From Bacteroidaceae bacterium (lineage in GTDB: Bacteria; Bacteroidota; Bacteroidia; Bacteroidales; Bacteroidaceae): 61,153 nt of DNA. Location: NCBI GenBank assembly GCA_900769465.1, contig CAAGGT010000224.1, positions 1 through 61,153 of the forward strand. The letters are read 5' to 3'. Shown piece by piece: positions 1 through 8,543 of the stretch (position 1 is the first letter of the stretch; each line of letters begins with the position of its first letter). Both the position numbers and the translations under genes were made by a program. The notes below the pieces were generated by a model. That model was not told the DNA's origin and searched no databases. It saw nothing but the letters and a program-made list of their open reading frames with translations.

Positions 1-1
1 T

Positions 2-178
2 GTAGAGTTACAAAAGAAAGCCGGAACATTCGGCCTGCACGGCAACCGCTACCCCGACGTACCGGCAGCATTGGCTGCCGCAAAGGCCGACAGTAACGCC
101 GACGATTTCATTTTCATCGGAGGCAGCTGCTTCATCGTAGCCGACCTTCTGGCCTCAATATCCCTTAATAGCCTTTAA
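2..178 (+). CDS. folC: Folylpolyglutamate synthase/dihydrofolate synthase, C-terminal end (partial)
   Basis: The reading frame is open from the window edge to TAA at 176-178 and gives the last 58 residues of a protein whose start lies outside. The tail has the Mur-ligase C-terminal layout of FolC: GTFGLHGNRYPDVPAAL, then an acidic stretch, then FIFIGGSCFIVADLL, which is the usual final strand and helix. FolC adds glutamates to folates in the cytoplasm. Assignment rests only on this C-terminal fragment, so a related Mur-ligase family member is possible. A perfect palindromic terminator follows. Confidence 0.75.
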   Translation, partial: VELQKKAGTFGLHGNRYPDVPAALAAAKADSNADDFIFIGGSCFIVADLLASISLNSL

Positions 179-213
179 TAACCTTAATTGCCTTTTTTCA
201 TACTCCACCCTTT

Positions 214-251
214 CAAAAGCGGAAAATGACGCGCGTCATTTTCCGCTTTTG
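214..251 (+). terminator. Perfect 38-bp palindrome, folC terminator
   Basis: A 19+19 bp palindrome with no spacer, centred on GCGC, begins 36 bp after the folC stop. T-rich sequence follows it. It could act on both strands. Confidence 0.75.
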
Positions 252-272
252 CTAATTTTTATTGCATTTTCC

Positions 273-303
273 TTTGCGGTAAAACGTTTTTTTATTTTAT
301 TTG
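273..303 (+). promoter_or_regulatory. Putative promoter of the galactose operon
   Basis: TTTG at 273-276, a 19-bp spacer, then TTTATTTG at 296-303. This matches the Bacteroidetes pattern TTTG-N19-21-TAnnTTTG except at the second base of the -7 box. It lies about 30 bp before the galM start. Confidence 0.4.
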
Positions 304-333
304 CGGAGAAATAGCTATTTAACATACCGTAAT

Positions 334-1419
334 ATGAATTGTACAGAAAACAACCTTTCAGAATTGAAGGCCGCCGACTTCAAAAAAGTCATCGGCGGCA
401 AGGAGACAGCGCTATTCATCCTCAAGAACAAGGCTGGTAGCGAAGTGGCAATCACAAACTATGGAGGTGCAATCTGCAGCATTATGGTTCCTGACAAGAA
501 CGGCAACTATGCAAACGTAATTCAGGGCCACGACAGCATCGACAACCTCTTGAACAGCCCGGAGCCATTCCTCAGCACACTCGTAGGCCGTTACGGCAAC
601 AGAATATGCAAGGGTAAATTCACTATCGACGGCAAGGAGTACAGCCTCGCAATCAACAATGGCCCCAACCACCTGCACGGTGGCCCAACAGGCTTCCACG
701 CGAGAGTATGGGATGCAGAGCAGACCGACTGCCAGACATTGAAGCTCCACTACCTGTCAGCAGACATGGAGGAGGGATTCCCCGGCAACCTCGACGTTAC
801 AGTTGTCTATACATTCACAGATGACAACGAGCTTAAAATCGACTACACAGCTACTACCGACAAAAAGACTATCGTGAACCTCACAAGCCACGGTTTCTTC
901 TCACTCTCAGGTATAGCCAACCCCACAGCAACTATTGACAACCTCATATGCGAAATCAACGCAGATTTCTTTGTACCTATTGACGACACATCAGTTCCTT
1001 ATGGCTGCATAGCACCTGTCAAGGGCACAGCATTTGACTTCACTACCCCGACAGAGGTGGGTGCACGCATCGATGCCGACGAAGAGCAGATAAAGCACGG
1101 CGCCGGCTACGACCACTGCTACGTACTCAACAAGAAGGAGGTGGGCGAACTCAGCTTTGCAGCAAAGGTAACAGAGCCCGTCAGCGGCCGCACAATGGAG
1201 GTATACACAACCGAACCTGGCGTTCAGGTATACACATCTAACTGGCACAGCGGTTTTGCAGGCGCTCATGGAGCGACATTCCCCAAGCGCAGCGCAATCT
1301 GCTTCGAGGCACAGCACTTCCCCGACTCACCTAACCGCGCACACTTCCCAAGCGTTGTATTGTGCCCGGGCGAGACATACAGACAGGTGACTGTATACAA
1401 GTTCGGCGTTGATAAATAA
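334..1419 (+). CDS. galM: Aldose 1-epimerase (galactose mutarotase)
   Basis: This 361-residue protein interconverts alpha and beta anomers of galactose ahead of galactokinase. It shows the family landmarks: YGGAICSIMVPDKNG near the N terminus, VGRYGNRICKGKF, NNGPNHLHGG with the catalytic-region His, the HGFFSL segment, a DHCYVL motif and the C-terminal CFEAQHFPDSPN segment with the usual Glu region. The ATG at 334 is preferred to the TTG at 301 because the upstream residues are not conserved-looking. No signal peptide is seen, so it should be cytoplasmic. It is the first gene of an operon with the sugar permease (47-bp gap) and galK, the same gene set known at the Bacteroides galactose locus. 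Confidence 0.93.
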   Translation: MNCTENNLSELKAADFKKVIGGKETALFILKNKAGSEVAITNYGGAICSIMVPDKNGNYANVIQGHDSIDNLLNSPEPFLSTLVGRYGNRICKGKFTIDGKEYSLAINNGPNHLHGGPTGFHARVWDAEQTDCQTLKLHYLSADMEEGFPGNLDVTVVYTFTDDNELKIDYTATTDKKTIVNLTSHGFFSLSGIANPTATIDNLICEINADFFVPIDDTSVPYGCIAPVKGTAFDFTTPTEVGARIDADEEQIKHGAGYDHCYVLNKKEVGELSFAAKVTEPVSGRTMEVYTTEPGVQVYTSNWHSGFAGAHGATFPKRSAICFEAQHFPDSPNRAHFPSVVLCPGETYRQVTVYKFGVDK

Positions 1420-1466
1420 TAAGGAGAAATAAATCTTTTACAATAAACTAAAAACATTAAAAAATT

Positions 1467-2735
1467 ATGAGTAATCAAAAGAAACAATGGGGAGCTATCA
1501 TAGTTATGATTGCACTCTTCGCAATGATTGCCTTTGTGACAAACCTTTGTACACCTATGGCAACCATCATCAAAAACCAGGGCGAGATTTCAAACGTACT
1601 TGCACAGATCGGTAACTACGGTAACTTCGTTGCTTACCTTATCATGGGTATCCCAGCAGGTATGCTTATCGCAAAGTTCGGCTACAAGAAGACTGCTCTT
1701 ATCGGTTTGGCAGTAGGTGCTACCGGTATCCTTATCCAGTGGGTAAGCGGCTTGCTCGATGTCGAGAAGAACTTGGGTCTTGTATTTACAGTTTACCTCA
1801 TCGGTGCATTCATCGCAGGTCTTTGCATGTGTATCCTCAACTGTGTTGTAAACCCAATGCTTAACCTTCTCGGTGGTGGCGGTAACAGCGGTAACCAGCT
1901 CATCCAGATTGGTGGTGTATTCAACTCTTCAGCAGCTGTAGCTTGCTACATCCTTATGGGTGCTCTTATCTCTGACGCAACAAAAGCTAAGATTGCAGAC
2001 GCAACTCCGGCTCTTATGATTGCTCTTGCAATCTTCGTTATTGCATTCATCGTTATCCTCTTCACCAAGATTGACGAGCCAGAGCAGGCTCCTGTTGAGG
2101 TAAGCCTTATCAAGGGCGCTATGGGCTACCGTCACTTTGCTCTCGGTGCTTTGGCTATCTTCCTTTACATGGGTATCGAGGTTGGTGTTCCCAACGCAGT
2201 ACAGCAGATGTTGACATCGGCTCCTTACTCTATCCCAGCAGGTACAGTAGGTATGATTGTTGCCGTTTACTGGTTTATGATGCTTATCGGCCGTTTCGTT
2301 GGTGCATCTATCGGTAACAAGGTATCAAGCCGTGCGATGATTACAACAGTGTCTATCGCTACATTGGTATTGGTATTGTTCGGTATGTATGCTCCGGCTG
2401 ATGTTCTCGTTGCATTCCCTGGTGTTGATTGGGGTAAGCTCGAACTCATCTGGCAGGATATTCCTGTAGGTATCTTCTCATTCTTGCTTGTAGGTCTTTG
2501 CACATCTGTTATGTGGGGTGCTATCTTCAACATGGCTGTTGAGGGTCTCGGCAAGTACACAGCTATCGCATCAGGTATCTTCATGACAATGGTATTCGGT
2601 TGCGCAGTAATGATGGGTATCCAGGGTTACGTTGCCGACTTGACAAACTACATGACCAGCTTCTGGGTAGTAGTATTCTGTGCTGCTTACATCCTGTTCT
2701 ATGCTCTCGTTGGTTCAAAACCTGCAAAGAAGTAA
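1467..2735 (+). CDS. MFS sugar permease, FucP/GluP-like (glucose/galactose transporter)
   Basis: A 422-residue inner-membrane protein with about 12 hydrophobic segments and the MFS loop between helices 2 and 3 (GMLIAKFGYKKTALIGL). It resembles the FucP/GluP branch of sugar:H+ symporters. Its place between galM and galK makes galactose or glucose the likely substrate; that is inference from context. Codons are rich in GGT, GCT, CTT and ATC, unlike many neighbours, which suggests strong expression. The ATG at 1467 is the first residue of a normal N terminus. The gap to galK is 46 bp with no terminator, so all three genes are probably cotranscribed. Confidence 0.88.
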   Translation: MSNQKKQWGAIIVMIALFAMIAFVTNLCTPMATIIKNQGEISNVLAQIGNYGNFVAYLIMGIPAGMLIAKFGYKKTALIGLAVGATGILIQWVSGLLDVEKNLGLVFTVYLIGAFIAGLCMCILNCVVNPMLNLLGGGGNSGNQLIQIGGVFNSSAAVACYILMGALISDATKAKIADATPALMIALAIFVIAFIVILFTKIDEPEQAPVEVSLIKGAMGYRHFALGALAIFLYMGIEVGVPNAVQQMLTSAPYSIPAGTVGMIVAVYWFMMLIGRFVGASIGNKVSSRAMITTVSIATLVLVLFGMYAPADVLVAFPGVDWGKLELIWQDIPVGIFSFLLVGLCTSVMWGAIFNMAVEGLGKYTAIASGIFMTMVFGCAVMMGIQGYVADLTNYMTSFWVVVFCAAYILFYALVGSKPAKK

Positions 2736-2781
2736 AAAAGACTAAAATAAATTATTGTTTAACAACATAAAACTTATAACT

Positions 2782-3936
2782 ATGGATATAGAATTTGTAA
2801 GAAGCCGCTTCATCAAGCATTTCGACGGTACAACAGGAAGCATCTATGCCTCTCCGGGTCGTATCAACCTGATTGGCGAGCACACCGATTATAACAACGG
2901 TTTTGTATTCCCCGGTGCTGTAAACAAAGGTATCATGGCTGAAATCAAGCCTAACGGTACAGACAAGGTTTGCGCATACTCTATCGACGAGAAGGACTAT
3001 GTAGAGTTCGGTTTGAAAGAGGAGGATGCACCACGCGCTTCTTGGGCAAAATACATCTTCGGTGTATGCCGCGAGATGATCAAGCGTGGCGTTGACGTTA
3101 AGGGTTTCAACACAGCATTTGCAGGTGATGTACCCCTCGGTGCAGGTATGTCTTCATCAGCAGCTCTCGAGAGTACATATGCATACGCATTGAACGATTT
3201 GTTCGGTGACAACAAGGTTGACAAGTTCGAACTCGCAAAGGTTGGTCAGGCTACAGAGCACAACTATGTTGGTGTAAACTGCGGTATCATGGACCAGTTC
3301 GCAAGCGTATTCGGTAAGGCTGGTAGCCTCATCCGTCTCGACTGCCGTTCTTTGGAGTACCAGTACTTCCCATTCAAGCCACAGGGTTACAAACTCGTTC
3401 TTTTGAACACTTGCGTTAAGCACGAGCTCGTGGGTTCACCATACAACGAGCGTCGTTTGAGCTGCGAGCGTGTAGCAGAGGTTATCAAGGCTAAATATCC
3501 CGAGGTTGAGTCTTTGCGCGATGCAAGCTTTGAGCAGCTCGAGGAGGTTAAGGCAGAGTTGAAGCCCGAGGACTACAACCGCGCTAAATATGTTATCGGT
3601 GAGGTTGTTCGCGTGCTCGACGTTTGCGCTGCACTTGAGGCTGGCGACTACGAGACTGTAGGTAAGAAGATGTACGAGACACACTTTGGCTTGAGCAAGG
3701 ATTACGAGGTAAGCTGCGAGGAGCTCGACTACTTGGTAGACGTTGCTATCGACTGTGGCGTAACAGGTTCTCGTATGATGGGTGGCGGCTTCGGCGGTTG
3801 CACTATCAACCTTGTTAAGGAGGAGTTGTACGAGGTATTCATCGAGGAGGCTAAGAAGCGTTACCAGGAGAAATATGGTAAGCTGCCAAAGGTTTACGAT
3901 GTAGTAATCGGCGACGGCTCTCGCAAGATCTGCTAA
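2782..3936 (+). CDS. galK: Galactokinase
   Basis: This 384-residue GHMP kinase phosphorylates galactose at C1 with ATP, the first committed step of the Leloir pathway. All three family motifs are present: the galactokinase signature GRINLIGEHTDYNNGFVFP near the N terminus, the ATP-binding loop PLGAGMSSSAALE, and the C-terminal glycine-rich GSRMMGGGFGGC. The catalytic Asp lies in GIMDQFASVFG. The ATG at 2782 is chosen over a TTG at 2755, because the protein then begins a few residues before the conserved region as in relatives. Last gene of the galM-permease-galK operon; a palindromic terminator follows 21 bp after the stop. Confidence 0.96.
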   Translation: MDIEFVRSRFIKHFDGTTGSIYASPGRINLIGEHTDYNNGFVFPGAVNKGIMAEIKPNGTDKVCAYSIDEKDYVEFGLKEEDAPRASWAKYIFGVCREMIKRGVDVKGFNTAFAGDVPLGAGMSSSAALESTYAYALNDLFGDNKVDKFELAKVGQATEHNYVGVNCGIMDQFASVFGKAGSLIRLDCRSLEYQYFPFKPQGYKLVLLNTCVKHELVGSPYNERRLSCERVAEVIKAKYPEVESLRDASFEQLEEVKAELKPEDYNRAKYVIGEVVRVLDVCAALEAGDYETVGKKMYETHFGLSKDYEVSCEELDYLVDVAIDCGVTGSRMMGGGFGGCTINLVKEELYEVFIEEAKKRYQEKYGKLPKVYDVVIGDGSRKIC

Positions 3937-3957
3937 TCAACAGCAAGATTATAAATG

Positions 3958-3991
3958 AAAAATGGCGCAACCGATCGGTTGCGCCATTTTT
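3958..3991 (+). terminator. Perfect 34-bp palindrome, galK terminator
   Basis: A 17+17 bp palindrome centred on GATC with an A run on the left and a T run on the right, 21 bp after galK. It should terminate transcription in either direction. Confidence 0.85.
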
Positions 3992-4068
3992 ATTGCCATA
4001 TTTTCATCTTCTTATTTTTAAATATTACAAGTTCTTATCGTATATTCGCGTAATAAAACAACTATGTC

Positions 4069-6852
4069 ATGAAGAATTTGAATGTCGGCATGCTTGCTTT
4101 GGCAACACTGCCGGGAGCATTGGTAGCTCAAGAGACAGTAAACACAGAACCCTATTTGAAATCGCGCCCCAATGTGGTTATGATATACGCCGACGACTTG
4201 GGATTCGGTGACCTGGAATGCTATGGTGCAATAGGTGTGCGCACACCCAACGTGAACCGTTTGTCCGAGAACGGTGTGCGCTTTACCAATGCCCACGCTG
4301 TGGCATCGACCAGTACCCCATCGCGCTACTCACTACTCACAGGAGAGTATCCCTGGCGAAAGAGCGGCACAGACGTTGCTGCCGGCGATGCGGCAATGAT
4401 TATCTCGCCCGACCAGTACACTGTTGCCGATGTGTTCAAAGAGGCAGGCTACACCACTGCAGCCTTTGGCAAGTGGCATCTTGGCCTTGGTTCACAGACC
4501 GGAAAGCAGGACTGGAATGCGCCCATCACGCCGGCATTGGGCGACATTGGTTTCGACTACTCATATATTATGGCGGCAACGGCCGACCGCGTTCCTTGCG
4601 TGTTCATTGAGAATGGCGCAGTAGCGAACTATGACCCCACAGCACCGATATATGTAAACTACAACACCAACTTCGAAGGCGAGCCTACGGGAAAGAACAA
4701 CCCGGAACTGCTCTACAACCTAAAATCGAGCCACGGACACGACTACTCTATAGTGAACGGAATAGGACGCATTGGCTACATGAAAGGTGGTGGCAAGGCG
4801 CTCTGGAAGGACGAGAACATTGCCGACAGCATAACCGCCCATGCGGTTGACTTCATTAAGGAGAACTGCGACAAGCCATTCTTCATGTACTTTGCTACCA
4901 ATGATGTACATGTACCACGTTTTCCACACCCCCGTTTCCGCGGACAGAGTGAGATGGGACTGCGCGGCGACGCCATTGTACAGTTCGACTGGAGTGTAGG
5001 CGAAATTGTACGCACTCTCGAGGAGCAGGGATTGCTCGAGAACACCCTCATCATACTTACAAGCGACAACGGCCCGGTACTTGATGACGGATATGTTGAC
5101 CAGGCCGAGGAACTTGTGGGCGACCACTCGCCTACCGGCGGTTTGCGTGGCGGAAAGTACAGTGCCTATGAAGGTGGCACACGCGTGCCTTTCATCGTTC
5201 ATTGGCCTGCAATAATTAAGGAACAGGCTGTGAAGAACTCACTTGTTTCACAGATTGATTTCCTTGATGTGATGGCTGGTATTGCCGGTGTTGGAAACGG
5301 CAAGTCACTATCGACCGACGGTTTCCCGGGAGAGGCAGCCACATGGTTCGGCAACGATAAAAAAGGCCGTCCCTATGCCATTGGCATGGCACAGAACCAT
5401 ACATTGACGCTGTGTACTGCAGGCTGGAAGTTTATTGAGCCAAAGGGTGGCCCAACTATGATTCAATGGGGCCCGAAGATTGAGACCGGCTACTCTACCA
5501 ATCCACAGATTTTCAAGCATGTCAATGGCGAGTTTGACGAGACACAGAACATGGCTGCCGGCAATGCCACAGTTGTAGAGAACCTCACTGCGCAGTTGGA
5601 AAAAATCCGTAACAGACAGTATGAGGAGATTACTATAATTGCCGAACCGGGCGAAACAATTGACCTGACAGAATATTTTGGAAAACATGAAGGTGCAACA
5701 GTCAGCGGAGATTTCATTGATGGCGACGTAACGAATCTTGGCAGGGTTGTCATCCGTAGCGATGCCGCCGACGGCGCACATACCGGCATTGTGACAATAC
5801 CCGACGGTACAATACAGATGTTCACGGTAATCATCAACCCGGAATATAACGGTGCATACCACATAAACTACAATAGTAACCCGCTTTTCATTGCATACAA
5901 CACAACTCACGACAACAGCAAGAACGAGGGCTACAAACTAATCTCGCCCGACCACTATTCAACATCGGCTACCGGCAACGAGATTTTCATCATTGAGCCA
6001 TCGGGCGTGGGATACACGCTCACAATGCAGGGCAAGGTACTCAAGGAACCTAAACTTGGTGGCTGGGGGCACATCATGTTCTCGGACAATGAGAGCGAGG
6101 CTGGAATATATCTTTTTGAAGAGACATCCACTGCCGAAGTTTACAAGATACGAAGCAGCAGCGACGGCATCAACTATGTGAATGTATATAAAGAACACGG
6201 TGTCGTTGGCAACGACAAGGCAACAAAAGCAGGCCTTGCCACATACACCATAGAGGAGGTTTCAACCTATCCCTTAACTCTGCCGGCCGAGGGTTCTGCT
6301 GCGATATGCCTGCCGTTCAATGTCATAATCCCCGCAGGGGTATGCGCCTATGACGCAACAGCTGATGACATCAAGTACAACACCGAGACGAATGGCTACA
6401 CATGTACACTGAGAGCCATTGCATCAGCGGGCAAGACGCTGAAGGGTGGTACTCCGGCAATCATAAACGGGAGCGAAGGCGTATATCAACTTCCAATCAC
6501 AATGTCAAACTACGACGCTGTGACATCACTACCCGAATCGGTTCTGAAAGGTAACTATGTAGAGAGCAGCCTTACACAGAGCAGCAACACAAAGAAGTTC
6601 CTCTTCACGAACAACACATTCAAGGCTTTCGACGGTTCAAAGGATATTGCAGCAAACCAGTGCTGGGTGCAGTGCAACTTGCCACAAGCCGGGGAGTTGA
6701 CAATACACTTCAACGACCTTACGGGCATTGAGGAAATACCATCTACCCCACAAAAGAAAAGTGGCAACATCTATGACATTGCCGGCAAGAGACTAAACGC
6801 TCCCCAAAAAGGAATAAACATTGTCGACAGCAAAAAGGTACTTGTAAAGTAA
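4069..6852 (+). CDS. Secreted serine-type sulfatase with C-terminal accessory domains
   Basis: A 927-residue exported sulfatase. A signal peptide covers about residues 1-20 (cleavage near LVA-QE). The catalytic domain (about 33-490) has metal ligands in YADDLGFGD, the formylglycine motif S82-T-P-S-R86, FGKWHLG, NDVHVP, LTSDNGP and the GGKYSAYEGG lysine region. Ser82 in place of Cys means maturation should need an anaerobic sulfatase-maturating radical SAM enzyme. After about residue 530 come a beta-rich domain, a ricin-like stretch, and a module (about 735-890) that resembles the end of the M60 peptidase at 16216-19611. The extreme C terminus (GKRLNAPQKG..VDSKKVLVK) is also shared. No glycosidase or susCD pair lies beside it, so the substrate is open; mucin or glycosaminoglycan sulfate is possible. 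Confidence 0.9.
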   Translation: MKNLNVGMLALATLPGALVAQETVNTEPYLKSRPNVVMIYADDLGFGDLECYGAIGVRTPNVNRLSENGVRFTNAHAVASTSTPSRYSLLTGEYPWRKSGTDVAAGDAAMIISPDQYTVADVFKEAGYTTAAFGKWHLGLGSQTGKQDWNAPITPALGDIGFDYSYIMAATADRVPCVFIENGAVANYDPTAPIYVNYNTNFEGEPTGKNNPELLYNLKSSHGHDYSIVNGIGRIGYMKGGGKALWKDENIADSITAHAVDFIKENCDKPFFMYFATNDVHVPRFPHPRFRGQSEMGLRGDAIVQFDWSVGEIVRTLEEQGLLENTLIILTSDNGPVLDDGYVDQAEELVGDHSPTGGLRGGKYSAYEGGTRVPFIVHWPAIIKEQAVKNSLVSQIDFLDVMAGIAGVGNGKSLSTDGFPGEAATWFGNDKKGRPYAIGMAQNHTLTLCTAGWKFIEPKGGPTMIQWGPKIETGYSTNPQIFKHVNGEFDETQNMAAGNATVVENLTAQLEKIRNRQYEEITIIAEPGETIDLTEYFGKHEGATVSGDFIDGDVTNLGRVVIRSDAADGAHTGIVTIPDGTIQMFTVIINPEYNGAYHINYNSNPLFIAYNTTHDNSKNEGYKLISPDHYSTSATGNEIFIIEPSGVGYTLTMQGKVLKEPKLGGWGHIMFSDNESEAGIYLFEETSTAEVYKIRSSSDGINYVNVYKEHGVVGNDKATKAGLATYTIEEVSTYPLTLPAEGSAAICLPFNVIIPAGVCAYDATADDIKYNTETNGYTCTLRAIASAGKTLKGGTPAIINGSEGVYQLPITMSNYDAVTSLPESVLKGNYVESSLTQSSNTKKFLFTNNTFKAFDGSKDIAANQCWVQCNLPQAGELTIHFNDLTGIEEIPSTPQKKSGNIYDIAGKRLNAPQKGINIVDSKKVLVK

Positions 6853-6870
6853 AACAATATTCTATATGAT

Positions 6871-6910
6871 ATTCCCCAAAAGTTTCAATGGACTCTCGGG
6901 GAATTCTTTT
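6871..6910 (+). terminator. Sulfatase terminator
   Basis: ATTCCCC at 6871-6877 pairs with GGGGAAT at 6898-6904 and TTCTTTTTG follows. The loop is long (20 nt). Confidence 0.55.
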
Positions 6911-6962
6911 TGTATAAATAATTTAACCTGAGTTCGATATAAGCCAAATCAAATCGCGAATC

Positions 6963-7189
6963 TGTCATTTCGATGGAGCATAGCGACGAGACGTGTTGTT
7001 GAAGGTTCGGCCGAAAAAATCTCAAAATATCGCGAAATATGAGATCTCTCACGTACTGTTATTTCGCTACGCTCATCGAAAGCTACGATTAGGCGAGAGC
7101 AAAGAACGTTTACTTGCTTTGCCGAGCGGTAGTAGCTTCGTAAAACAAAACCTCTTCAATTTTTACATTAAGGTATGGTCGAGATGACA
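6963..7189. repeat. Dispersed inverted-repeat element in the 467-bp gap after the sulfatase
   Basis: The ends TGTCATTTCGA (6963-6973) and TCGAGATGACA (7179-7189) are inverted repeats at 10 of 11 positions. Inside are GCATAGCGA and GAGATCTCTCACGTAC, which recur in shorter form at 43056-43113. The type resembles non-coding palindromic repeats with GTCATTnCGA ends common in Bacteroidetes genomes. The gap 6853-7319 holds otherwise only the sulfatase terminator and a promoter; a 64-codon frame inside the element looks accidental. Confidence 0.55.
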
Positions 7190-7242
7190 AAATACGCTAA
7201 AATTTTTATTTCGAACTCACGTTTATTTATGTCTCAAAACTA

Positions 7243-7271
7243 TTGACAAAGGCTCTTTCATATGTTATATT
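7243..7271 (+). promoter_or_regulatory. Sigma70-like promoter before the AT-rich islet
   Basis: TTGACA at 7243-7248, a 17-bp spacer and TATATT at 7266-7271. This is the pattern of proteobacterial housekeeping promoters, not the Bacteroidetes TTTG/TAnnTTTG form. The stretch is AT-rich, so chance is possible. Confidence 0.35.
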
Positions 7272-7319
7272 AGCAGTATATATTTTCTTTTCTATCAGAA
7301 TTATGGCAAATCAGCAACT

Positions 7320-8537
7320 ATGTTCCCTGTAATAGAGCATAGATTTGCAACCAAAAAAGCTATGAATGATGTAAGTATAGAGTATTTCCGCGGGAGCAAG
7401 CCGGAAATCGAGAATGAGAAAAAGAGAAAGAGTGCTTTAATGTCATACTTTCCCAAAACATTGGGAACTATCGACAGAACAAAGTATATACTTGTAGATG
7501 ATGATAAACCCAAGCAAGAGGGATTAGAAGAAGCCCAAAAACACAAAAGTCCACAAACTGTTAGGATAGAAAGTTTTGAGAACAACGGGAAAACATTTAA
7601 TTTTGAGAGCAGGAAAGAGAATGCTGAATATTTAAACCCAAATCATAAGAAGAAAGAAACAATTGTTCCAAAATCACCGTTTGGTTTTGAAAGCAACAAT
7701 ACTATAACAAACGACAACCCATTAAAACTCTCCCCATCATCCAAGGAGTTGAAAGGAGTGTATAAGAACAAACCGCAGCCAAATAGAACAATCGGTGACA
7801 GTTTGTGGATGGAGAGTAGGAAGATTGAAAGCTATGCAGATTCTTTGAAAACTGCAAACATAAATTACAATACAAATACTGTTTCAAATAATGCAACAGT
7901 ATCCAAACCAGACAAACAACCAGGATTGTATGGATGTAAGCCCCCAAAGGACTATACCGAAGACTTGAATAAACTTAAAAAACAGCTACCACCAATAGCA
8001 GCGAGCATATTGAATAATTCAGGAACAGAAATTGTTGTGCTTAAGAATTTGCATAGTGTTGATGAGAATGGTGATGTCACGCCACGAATTGGAAGATACT
8101 ATGCTGGTAAGAACAAAGTTTATTTAGACAGCGAGCATGTGAATGAATACACCTTGCTTTCAGAAGCGATTCACGCAGTACAGGACTATTTAGGAATGAC
8201 TGGTTCTGGTAATTCTAATTTGGAATTTCAAGAACATGTAATTAAGGATTTGTATTTCAAACAACAATATACAGAAACAAACGATTATAATGAAGACAAC
8301 AATTACCCAAATCTTTCAACATCAACAAATAAGGAATACGACAATTTTATTACAAGTTCATTTGATGAAAACAATATACTGGACTTAAATAAATTTTTGT
8401 CTAACATAAATAAATTCATAGTATATTTCCAAAATAATTATGAACAGAGCAATTCCTATCAAACACAAGCAGTGAAGAAATTCAACTATAATTGGATAAA
8501 ATTACTACACATTTTTGGGATTGAATACAAATATTGA
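7320..8537 (+). CDS. Hypothetical protein with degenerate zincin-like (DUF4157-like) segment
   Basis: A 405-residue protein with no signal peptide. The first 215 residues are hydrophilic, rich in Lys, Asn, Pro and Ser, and look disordered. From about 220 a folded part begins. It contains a beta segment (RIGRYYAGKNKVYLDS) followed by TLLSEAIHAVQDYLG near residues 280-295. This recalls the LLAHELTHVVQ helix of DUF4157/zincin domains found in toxin-like and injection-system-linked proteins, but the first zinc His is Ser here (SEAIH). A later QEH could be another ligand. Base composition is clearly more AT-rich than the flanks, hinting at transfer. The start is uncertain: ATG 7320 lacks a clear ribosome site and ATG 7362 is in frame. 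The next gene starts 6 bp after the stop. Function is not known. Confidence 0.6.
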   Translation: MFPVIEHRFATKKAMNDVSIEYFRGSKPEIENEKKRKSALMSYFPKTLGTIDRTKYILVDDDKPKQEGLEEAQKHKSPQTVRIESFENNGKTFNFESRKENAEYLNPNHKKKETIVPKSPFGFESNNTITNDNPLKLSPSSKELKGVYKNKPQPNRTIGDSLWMESRKIESYADSLKTANINYNTNTVSNNATVSKPDKQPGLYGCKPPKDYTEDLNKLKKQLPPIAASILNNSGTEIVVLKNLHSVDENGDVTPRIGRYYAGKNKVYLDSEHVNEYTLLSEAIHAVQDYLGMTGSGNSNLEFQEHVIKDLYFKQQYTETNDYNEDNNYPNLSTSTNKEYDNFITSSFDENNILDLNKFLSNINKFIVYFQNNYEQSNSYQTQAVKKFNYNWIKLLHIFGIEYKY

Positions 8538-8543
8538 TATGGT

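Noticed and set aside
4218..4610. 130-codon frame inside the sulfatase gene
   Set aside because: It lies in another frame over the catalytic domain of a well supported gene and is rich in Arg, His and Cys as typical for shadow frames.
6993..7187. 64-codon frame between the sulfatase and the islet
   Set aside because: It lies wholly within the inverted-repeat element and has no credible start signal.
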